From DAOMNN01 sp964404505 (lineage in GTDB: Bacteria; Pseudomonadota; Gammaproteobacteria; Burkholderiales; Rhodocyclaceae), in contig CAYOKH010000030.1 of NCBI GenBank assembly GCA_964404505.1, positions 1 to 21,315 on the forward strand: 21,315 nucleotides of DNA. The letters are read 5' to 3'. The notes beneath the pieces are model-generated. The model was given only the letters and a program-made list of their open reading frames with translations, ran no database searches and was not told the origin of the DNA. A program made the position numbers and the translations under genes. Positions 15,619 through 21,315 of the stretch are shown piece after piece (position 1 is the first letter of the stretch; every line of letters begins with the position of its first letter).

Positions 15619-16134
15619 ATGCCGCGCAAGCCTGCAACTCAATCGAATACAGAGGCCGGGGACTCGCGGCAAGTGTCGCCGCTTCAGGTTCTGCAGCGTT
15701 TCCGCGTCCTGATCAGAACGGCCCAGCGGCACTCCCAGTGGATTGAGCGCCAGAGCGGAATCACCGGTGCCCAGCTGTGGGCGATCCAGGAACTGTCGGA
15801 GAAGCCGGGGTTGAGAGTCGGAGAACTGGCGAACCTGATGGCGCTGCATCAGTCGACCGCGTCGAACATGATCGACAAGCTGGAATCGTCGGGCCTGGTG
15901 CGCAAGGAGCGCACCAGCGTCGATCAGCGCGTGGTTCGGCTCTATCTGACCGAAACCGGATCGGAACTGCTTTCCATCGCGCCGTCCCCCGCGCGTGGCG
16001 TACTGCCCGAAGCGTTGCGCCTGCTCAGCAACGACGATCTGACCTGTCTGCAGAGAGATCTCGATAACTTGCTGGAACAGATCAAGCACCTCGACGAGGG
16101 CTTCGGCATGCAGCCCCTGCCGTTTACCGAGTAG
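15619..16134 (+). CDS. MarR-family transcriptional regulator
   Basis: 171-aa winged-helix regulator, normally a dimer that releases DNA on binding a small ligand or on oxidation. The winged-helix core is clear: LWAIQELSEKPGLRVGELAN, the recognition-helix region QSTASNMIDKLESSGLV, and the wing RKERTSVDQRVVRLYLTETG. A Ser/Gln-rich N-terminal tail of about 20 residues precedes it. The ATG has CGGAGG 8 nt upstream. It is divergent from the ClC antiporter with a repeat-rich operator candidate between, and it converges on the VWA gene with only 7 bp between stops. The ligand is unknown. The single Ser-to-Ala-type motifs give no hint of redox sensing, as no cysteine is seen. Confidence 0.9.
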   Translation: MPRKPATQSNTEAGDSRQVSPLQVLQRFRVLIRTAQRHSQWIERQSGITGAQLWAIQELSEKPGLRVGELANLMALHQSTASNMIDKLESSGLVRKERTSVDQRVVRLYLTETGSELLSIAPSPARGVLPEALRLLSNDDLTCLQRDLDNLLEQIKHLDEGFGMQPLPFTE

Positions 16135-16141
16135 CGCAGAG

Positions 16142-17320
16142 CTATTGCTTTCTGGACAGCCGGCTCATTGCCTGCTCGAGGCCGGCGATCGTCATCGGGT
16201 ACATGCGCTCCCCCATGATTCGAGCGATGATCTCTATGGACTTGCGATAGGGCCAGAGCCGCTCGGGCTCGGGGTTCAGCCATGCCGCCGAGGGCCACGT
16301 GTCGAGCATGCGGCGCAGCCAGGTCGCACCCGGTTCGTCGTTCATGTACTCGATCGAACCGTGCTGGTACACGATCTCGTACGGACTCATCGTCGCATCG
16401 CCGACGAAGATGAGCTTGTAGTCGGGACCGTACTTGTGGAGCAGATCGGTCACGGCGATTCGCTCCGTGTGGCGGCGATAGCCGTCACGCCAGACGTGCT
16501 CGTAGACGCAGTTGTGAAAGTAGAAATACTCGAGGTGCTTGAACTCGGTGCGGCATGCCGAGAACAGCGTCTCGCAGGCCTTGACATGATCGTCCATCGA
16601 GCCGCCCACGTCCAGGAAGAGCAGGACCTTCACCGAATTGTGCCGCTCCGGGCGCATCATCAGATCGAGCCAGCCGGCGTTTCGGGCCGTTGCCGAAATC
16701 GTCCGGTCCAGATCGAGTTCTTCCGCAGCACCTTCTCGCGCGAAGCGCCGCAAGCGACGCAATGCGACCTTGATGTTGCGTGTGCCCAGCTCGACCGAAT
16801 CGTCCAGGTTCCGGTATTCCCGCTGCTCCCAGACCTTAACCGCGGTCCGGTTTCCGGCCGACTTGCCCCCGACGCGAATGCCTTCGGGATGATAGCCGCT
16901 GTTTCCGAACGGCGAGGTGCCGCCGGTGCCGATCCACTTGGAGCCACCCTGATGGCGTCCTTCCTGCTCCTCGAGCCTCTTGCGGAACTCGTCCATCAGC
17001 TTGCTCCAGCCAAGCATGTCCAGGTGCGCCTTGTCCTCAGGGCTGAGATGGCGTGCCGCCATGGCACGCAGCCATTCCTCGGGAAGCGCGACGTCCAGGC
17101 CGGGCAACTCGGCAATGCCGCCGAAGTACTGCCCGAAGGCATTGTCGAAACGGTCGTAGTGGGATTCGTCCTTGACCAGGCAGGTACGCGCGAAGAAATA
17201 GAAGTCGTCGATCGAATGGCCGCAGACACGCTCGTGCAACCCTTCGAGCAAGGTCAGGAATTCGCGCGTCGAAACCGGCAGTTTCTGTGACTTGAGGTGA
17301 AGGAAGAAGTCGATCAGCAT
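16142..17320 (-). CDS. CoxE-type VWA-domain protein
   Basis: 392-aa cytosolic protein with a CoxE-like von Willebrand A domain at the C-terminal side. The MIDAS motif Asp237-x-Gly-Gly-Ser241 (DVGGS) is followed by the typical strand pattern up to FVGDATMSPYEI. The N-terminal half is helical, with a Gly-rich linker about 124-152. Such proteins work with a MoxR AAA ATPase to insert metals into or remodel a client enzyme, as known for NorQ-NorD, CbbQ-CbbO and CoxD-CoxE. The partner ATPase lies immediately upstream (33 bp). AGGA lies 7 nt before the ATG. The client here is not identified; no Rubisco, CO dehydrogenase or canonical norCB is in the window. Confidence 0.88.
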   Translation of the reverse strand: MLIDFFLHLKSQKLPVSTREFLTLLEGLHERVCGHSIDDFYFFARTCLVKDESHYDRFDNAFGQYFGGIAELPGLDVALPEEWLRAMAARHLSPEDKAHLDMLGWSKLMDEFRKRLEEQEGRHQGGSKWIGTGGTSPFGNSGYHPEGIRVGGKSAGNRTAVKVWEQREYRNLDDSVELGTRNIKVALRRLRRFAREGAAEELDLDRTISATARNAGWLDLMMRPERHNSVKVLLFLDVGGSMDDHVKACETLFSACRTEFKHLEYFYFHNCVYEHVWRDGYRRHTERIAVTDLLHKYGPDYKLIFVGDATMSPYEIVYQHGSIEYMNDEPGATWLRRMLDTWPSAAWLNPEPERLWPYRKSIEIIARIMGERMYPMTIAGLEQAMSRLSRKQ

Positions 17321-17353
17321 GGACGGATCCTGATCAATCGGGCCATGCGGGCT

Positions 17354-18196
17354 TCAGCGATTGTGCCGCGCCATGGCAACGAGCCGCTCGAACAGATGCA
17401 GGTCCTGTTCGTTCTTGAGCAGGGCGCCCGCCAGCGGCGGAACCACGACCTTGTTGTCCTTCGACTTCAGCGCCTCGGGCGGAATATCCTCGGCGACAAG
17501 GAGCTTGAGCCAGTCCAGCAGTTCGGAGGTCGAGGGCTTCTTCTTCAGGCCTGGCACGTCGCGCAGCCCGAAGAACACCTCGAGCGCTTCGCGCAGGAGC
17601 GTCTTGCGGATGTCGGGGAAGTGGACGTCCACGATCCGTTGCATCGTCTCGCGATCGGGAAAGCGTATGTAGTGAAAGAAGCAGCGCCGCAGGAAGGCAT
17701 CGGGCAGTTCCTTCTCGTTGTTCGAGGTAATGAAGACGATGGGACGGTGCAGTGCGCGAATGGTCTCGCGTGTCTCGTAGACGTGGAACTCCATGCGGTC
17801 GAGTTCACGCAGCAGGTCGTTCGGAAACTCGATGTCGGCCTTGTCGACTTCGTCGATCAGTACCACAGTCGGCGTATCCGCTTCGAACGCCTGCCACAGG
17901 ATGCCTTTGACAATATAGTTGGAGATGTCCCGAACACGATCGTCGCCGAGTTGCGAGTCGCGCAGACGCGACACCGCATCGTACTCATACAGGCCTTGTT
18001 GCGCCTTGGTCGTGGACTTGATGTGCCACTGCAGCAGTGGCAATCCCAGGGCGCTTGCGACTTCCTCCGCGAGCATGGTCTTGCCCGTTCCGGGCTCGCC
18101 CTTTATCAGCAGTGGGCGCTGCAGCCTGATGCACGCATTGACTGCGAGCATCAGGTCCGGCGTGGTGACGTATCCCTGGCTACCTTCGAATTGCAT
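17354..18196 (-). CDS. MoxR-family AAA+ ATPase
   Basis: 280-aa AAA+ ATPase of the MoxR/CbbQ/NorQ type. It has Walker A GEPGTGKT (33-40), Walker B VVLIDE with acidic pair Asp115-Glu116, sensor 1 region IVFITSNNEKELPDAF and the arginine-finger area FLRRCFF. It is expected to form a hexamer that acts with the CoxE-type VWA protein encoded 33 bp downstream. The ATG at 18196 has GAGGA about 10 nt upstream. On the minus strand a TATACT -10-like hexamer lies at 18228-18223. The gene is divergent from two cytochrome c genes, so the module may serve a heme or metal enzyme linked to them. That link is only inferred. Confidence 0.92.
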   Translation of the reverse strand: MQFEGSQGYVTTPDLMLAVNACIRLQRPLLIKGEPGTGKTMLAEEVASALGLPLLQWHIKSTTKAQQGLYEYDAVSRLRDSQLGDDRVRDISNYIVKGILWQAFEADTPTVVLIDEVDKADIEFPNDLLRELDRMEFHVYETRETIRALHRPIVFITSNNEKELPDAFLRRCFFHYIRFPDRETMQRIVDVHFPDIRKTLLREALEVFFGLRDVPGLKKKPSTSELLDWLKLLVAEDIPPEALKSKDNKVVVPPLAGALLKNEQDLHLFERLVAMARHNR

Positions 18197-18273
18197 GGTT
18201 CGATATCCTCGTGAGGTGCCCCAGTATAAGGCATGCGCCGCAGCGCTGCCCGACCCCCAACTGAAACGAGCGT

Positions 18274-18303
18274 TTGCATCGAGTCTACGTGCCGACGTAG
18301 AAT
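18274..18303 (+). promoter_or_regulatory. Promoter with overlapping palindrome, cytochrome c pair
   Basis: TTGCAT (18274-18279), an 18-nt spacer and TAGAAT (18298-18303) make a plausible sigma70-type promoter 43 nt before the first cytochrome gene. A perfect inverted repeat, TCTACGT-GCCG-ACGTAGA (18284-18301), fills the spacer and overlaps the -10. This is the expected position for a repressor site. Confidence 0.55.
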
Positions 18304-18345
18304 TTTCCCGTCGTTTCAAATGACAATTCCAACAGAGGAGACAAA

Positions 18346-18678
18346 ATGCAGGGACGACATATTCTGATCGGCATGGCGCTTGCCATGGCATCAGCCGGCG
18401 CCGTTGCGCTGGAGGGCGATGCGGAAGCTGCGCGCGACAAGCTTTCGATGTGCATCGGGTGCCACGGCATCCCCGGCTACCGGACGGCTTTCCCCGAGGT
18501 CTACCCGGTGCCGAAACTGGGGGGACAACACGCGCAATACATTGTCCGGGCGCTCCAGGCCTATCGTGACGAAACCCGGCGCCACCCGAGCATGCAGGCA
18601 ATTGCGCGGGGTCTCACGGATCAGGACATGGCCGACCTTGCTGCCTATTTTTCGCGTCCGCAAGGAGGTGCCCGATGA
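18346..18678 (+). CDS. Periplasmic monoheme cytochrome c (c4/c553-like), first of pair
   Basis: 110-aa electron carrier with a signal peptide of about 21 residues (ending AVALEG). The heme site is Cys36-Cys39-His40 (CIGCH) and the likely axial ligand is Met83 (HPSMQ). The GGQHAQYIVRALQAYR and DMADLAAYFS blocks are those of single domains of cytochrome c4. GAGGAG lies just before the ATG. Its stop overlaps the start of the second cytochrome as ATGA, so the two are produced together. It likely shuttles electrons from the bc1 complex or a dehydrogenase to a terminal oxidase. Confidence 0.9.
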   Translation: MQGRHILIGMALAMASAGAVALEGDAEAARDKLSMCIGCHGIPGYRTAFPEVYPVPKLGGQHAQYIVRALQAYRDETRRHPSMQAIARGLTDQDMADLAAYFSRPQGGAR

Positions 18679-18998
18679 TGCGCAGGTCATGCTTCATCGG
18701 CATCGTCGTCATGGCTGTCGCAGCTTTTCCGGCTCACGCATGGAATGCGACGCGCGGCAAGGAGATCTCCACCGTCTGCGCGGCCTGCCACGGGGTGGAC
18801 GGCAACAGTCCGACGCCTGACTTTCCCATCATAGCAGGACAGCATGCCGAGTACCTGTACCGGGCACTGCTGGACTACAAACTCGGCAACAGGACCGATC
18901 CGGTCATGCAGGGGCAGGTTGCCGAACTGTCGCGCAGTGACATGCGCGATCTTGCAGCGTACTTTTCCAGCCAGGAAGGCCTCTATCTGAAACGGTAG
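18675..18998 (+). CDS. Periplasmic monoheme cytochrome c (c4/c553-like), second of pair
   Basis: 107-aa protein with a signal peptide of about 22 residues (ending PAHAWN). The heme site is Cys35-Cys38-His39 (CAACHGVDGN) and the likely axial ligand is Met78 (DPVMQG). It shares the order GQHAEYLYRALLDYK and DMRDLAAYFSS with the preceding gene, so the two look like separated halves of a cytochrome c4. AAGGAGG lies 6 nt upstream and the start overlaps the first gene's stop. An ATG 3 nt later is also possible. It converges on the M48 gene across 132 bp that hold a GC-rich hairpin. Confidence 0.9.
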   Translation: MMRRSCFIGIVVMAVAAFPAHAWNATRGKEISTVCAACHGVDGNSPTPDFPIIAGQHAEYLYRALLDYKLGNRTDPVMQGQVAELSRSDMRDLAAYFSSQEGLYLKR

Positions 18999-19054
18999 CG
19001 TTGTCAACGCCGCGGGCAGGCGAGCGCTCGATGGTTCCGCTCGCGGGAAGAGTT

Positions 19055-19095
19055 GCCCGCGCACTGCAACCGCATTGGGCTGCGGTCCCGCGGGC
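19055..19095. terminator. GC-rich nested hairpin between convergent genes
   Basis: Outer arms GCCCGCG (19055-19061) and CGCGGGC (19089-19095) pair perfectly. Inside them CCGCA (19070-19074) pairs with TGCGG (19081-19085). No T tract follows on either strand, so if it terminates transcription it is probably not by the simple intrinsic mechanism. Confidence 0.4.
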
Positions 19096-19130
19096 ACGTG
19101 ACTGCGCGGGCTGGTGCAGACCCGCCGGAC

Positions 19131-20978
19131 TCAGGTATCGGCGTACTGGAGCAGCGGCGGGGTCGGGCAGTCCAGAGCCTGGCAGACGGCACGCAGCAGT
19201 TCGGCCTCGGCGGGGGTCACCTTGCCGTCGTGCATGATCGCGGTGGCACAGGCTTCGACAAGTTTCTTGCGGAACTCCGGTTTGGTGGCCGCCAGATCGG
19301 CGAGCGTGCGGTCCAGTTCCCGTACGTTCAGCGCCGCTGTCACCGACTCCATGTCCCATGGGCCATCCAGCGGTGCAATCGCAGTCGATGCAGCGAATGC
19401 GTCGGCCGCTGCAGCCGTCGAAGTGCCTCCGGCACGTGCGAGCAGGCCCAGCAGGCGCGCGGTGTCCGATTTCAGCGTCCTGAGCGATAGTGTTGCGGCG
19501 CCGCCGGCGCGCGAAGGGCGGAGTCCGGCATGAAGCAGTCTTCGCAGCACGTATTCGAACAGCGAGGTGCCTCCATCGGCGGCAATGAGCTTCTCCGCCG
19601 CTTGCAGAACCTGTTCCCGGGCTTCCGTACCCAGTTCGCCGAGTGCCGGCAGGGCGAGGTCGATCATCGGCAGACGCATCCCGCTGCCGCGACTTTGCAG
19701 CCATTGTGCATGCGCCCGGGTTTCGTCCCGCATGGCGGCGCCGAAGTGTTTCTCGACGATTGACAGCTGTGCGTCGCGGACATCCGATTCGCGCGAGACG
19801 AGCAGTGCAAAGACCACGGCACGTGCGCCGGCGGGCTGGTGCAGGGCGTTCAGGAGCGATTCGGGCAGTCCATCGATGAGTCGGTGGGTGTAGGTCACGT
19901 GCTCCGACTCGACGTTTCCGGTGCTGTCGGCGAACCCGGATGCGGTGAAGGCTGTGGCCAATGCGGGAGTCGGCCCCTCGGGAGGCATTCCCCGACCGCC
20001 CGGTGCCCCGGCCTTGAAAGTCGGGTCGATCCGCTGGATCCGGCTTTCGATCGGAGGGTGGGTGGCCAGCAGACGTGAAAAATGTGCGCTGCTGCCGAAG
20101 AACATGTGGCTTGCCTCTTCGGCCCGGGGATGATTGACTTCGGAACCGATGCCTGCGATCCGCTTGAGCGCGCCGGCGATACCCGCCGGGTTGCGCGTGA
20201 ACTGCACTGCCGAAGCGTCCGCCAGATACTCGCGTTGCCGCGACACGCCGGCCTTGATGAGCTTGCCGAAGAGCACGCCCATGTAGCCGACGACGATGAG
20301 CGCGAGCCCGGCCATGATGATCGGGGCGGCGCCGCGATCCGAGCCGCGCGCGCTGCGCATCAGCACCCGTCCCACGAGGGTGAGCAGCAGTATCCCGTGC
20401 AACACTCCGATGAGCTTGAGGTTCAGACGCATGTCGCCATTCAGGATGTGACTGAACTCGTGTGCGACCACCCCCTGCAGTTCGTCGCGCGAAAGCTGCT
20501 CGAGGGTCCCGCGCGTGACCGCGACCACGGCCTCGCTGGGCCTGCTCCCGGCAGCGAAGGCGTTGATTCCCTGTTCCGCGTCGAGCACGTAGACCGGGGG
20601 CGCCGGAATGCCCGACGCGAGCGCCATTTCCTCGACGACGTTGATCAGCCGGCGTTCGAGGGGATCGGTGGTCGAGCGCGGCACGGCCCTTCCGCCCAGC
20701 TCTTCTGCGATCTTGGGGCCACCGTGGCGCGACAGTGCGAGCACCTTGTATGCGGACGCGAGCAGGATGATGCCCCCGACCGCTGCAGCGGTGACGAGAA
20801 GCAGTTCGGGATCCCACAGGGAAATGGGCTGTGCTTCCGTCTCGGGCGCGCCGAGGCCGAGTGCGATGACGACCGTGAAATAGACGGTCGCAATGATGCC
20901 GACGACGGCCAGCATGAACCAGAGCACCAGTAGCCTGCTGGTACGCCGGGCGTGATCCTGGGAAGCGAAAAAATCCAT
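19131..20978 (-). CDS. Membrane M48 (HtpX-like) metallopeptidase with TerB-like C-terminus
   Basis: 615-aa inner-membrane zinc protease. Two N-terminal helices (about 16-42 and 58-82) precede the catalytic domain. The zinc motif is HEFSH (173-177), with the third ligand Glu250 in REYLAD, and two further hydrophobic segments (about 186-205 and 219-240) lie between them. This matches HtpX topology but the protein is twice as long. The C-terminal half (about 330-615) is soluble and ends with an acidic helix motif, MHDGKVTPAEAELLRAVCQ, like TerB/DjlA domains. HtpX-type enzymes degrade damaged membrane proteins. It starts 3 bp after the lemA stop, so lemA and this gene form an operon. The substrate is unknown. 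Confidence 0.9.
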   Translation of the reverse strand: MDFFASQDHARRTSRLLVLWFMLAVVGIIATVYFTVVIALGLGAPETEAQPISLWDPELLLVTAAAVGGIILLASAYKVLALSRHGGPKIAEELGGRAVPRSTTDPLERRLINVVEEMALASGIPAPPVYVLDAEQGINAFAAGSRPSEAVVAVTRGTLEQLSRDELQGVVAHEFSHILNGDMRLNLKLIGVLHGILLLTLVGRVLMRSARGSDRGAAPIIMAGLALIVVGYMGVLFGKLIKAGVSRQREYLADASAVQFTRNPAGIAGALKRIAGIGSEVNHPRAEEASHMFFGSSAHFSRLLATHPPIESRIQRIDPTFKAGAPGGRGMPPEGPTPALATAFTASGFADSTGNVESEHVTYTHRLIDGLPESLLNALHQPAGARAVVFALLVSRESDVRDAQLSIVEKHFGAAMRDETRAHAQWLQSRGSGMRLPMIDLALPALGELGTEAREQVLQAAEKLIAADGGTSLFEYVLRRLLHAGLRPSRAGGAATLSLRTLKSDTARLLGLLARAGGTSTAAAADAFAASTAIAPLDGPWDMESVTAALNVRELDRTLADLAATKPEFRKKLVEACATAIMHDGKVTPAEAELLRAVCQALDCPTPPLLQYADT

Positions 20979-20981
20979 CGC

Positions 20982-21315
20982 TCAGGACGTGAAGTCGACC
21001 TTGACCGGCGCACGGGCCGTAGTGTCGTCCATCTGCCACTGCTCGGCGTACTTGAAGCCGAAGTTGTTCGCGACGAGGGAGTCGGGAAAGGATTCGCGCT
21101 TGATGTTGTAGCCCGTTACCGCATCGTTGTAGGCTTGCCGTGTGAATGCGATGCGGTTCTCGGTACTGGCCAGCTCCTCCTGCAGCAGGGCCATGTTTTG
21201 ATTCGCCTTCAGGTCGGGATAGGCTTCGGCCAAGGCGAAGAAACGGGTCAGCATGCCGCCCAGCGCGGCTTCGGCGCCCATCAGTTCGCGCATCGCGCCG
21301 GCGTCGGCGGGATCC
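20982..21315 (-). CDS. lemA: LemA-family protein (5' part outside window)
   Basis: C-terminal 110 residues of a LemA-family membrane protein; the N-terminal anchor lies beyond the right edge. Recognisable blocks are the FFALAEAYPDLKANQNMALL stretch, ELASTENRIAFTRQAYNDAVTGYN and FPDSLVANNFGF, followed by a short tail. The reading frame stays open through the window end, so the methionine at 21293 is internal. LemA proteins form helical bundles of unclear biochemical function and are commonly encoded next to membrane proteases. Here the stop is 3 bp from the M48 start, suggesting tight co-expression. Confidence 0.93.
   Translation of the reverse strand, partial: DPADAGAMRELMGAEAALGGMLTRFFALAEAYPDLKANQNMALLQEELASTENRIAFTRQAYNDAVTGYNIKRESFPDSLVANNFGFKYAEQWQMDDTTARAPVKVDFTS

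Noticed and set aside
18904..21039. 711-codon minus-strand frame overlapping the M48 gene and the cytochrome end
   Set aside because: It is out of frame with the clear M48 protease (HEFSH and REYLAD), with low-complexity Arg/Gly/Ala/Pro composition typical of a shadow.

Overview
This is a GC-rich, densely coded proteobacterial chromosome segment. The mix of genes points to a respiratory betaproteobacterium, perhaps Rhodocyclales-like (Azoarcus/Thauera type). The clues are many c-type cytochromes, a cbb3-like terminal oxidase, a CTGT-N8-ACAG LexA box, an RpoH-type promoter before htpG, FetAB, and an M48/LemA pair. The taxon is inferred from gene content; there is no rRNA or other marker gene in the window. 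No tRNA, rRNA, CRISPR array or intact insertion sequence was seen. Both ends cut through genes: a CcoO-like cytochrome at the left and lemA at the right.

Left third (1-7131): a minus-strand operon runs from about 5050 off the left edge. It encodes a periplasmic protein with a type-1-copper-like motif, a Tat-exported calcineurin-like phosphoesterase, a monoheme cytochrome c, a CcoN-like heme-copper oxidase subunit and a CcoO-like cytochrome with an extra C-terminal heme domain. Divergent from it, across a 239-bp control region with a 14-bp palindrome, are a transposase-derived gene that has lost catalytic residues and, 3 nt further on, an exported tandem rhodanese. This block is the best candidate for an undescribed system: a cbb3-like or NO-reductase-like complex with unusual partners and a possibly domesticated transposase.

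Middle (7172-13812): htpG has a consensus-like heat-shock promoter and a hairpin terminator. A minus-strand DUF4399-type exported protein follows, then the iron exporter fetAB with an ATGA overlap. Next, on the plus strand, a perfect LexA box lies 2 nt before a small zinc-ribbon gene, which overlaps a UvrD/PcrA-like helicase. Together these look like a two-gene SOS operon.

Right third (13854-21315): a ClC chloride/proton antiporter is divergent from a MarR regulator, with a composite repeat between them. A MoxR-type AAA ATPase and CoxE-type VWA protein pair (a metallo-enzyme maturation module of unknown client) is divergent from two overlapping monoheme cytochrome c genes that together resemble a split cytochrome c4. 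The window closes with a membrane M48 peptidase carrying a TerB-like tail, and the 3' part of lemA.
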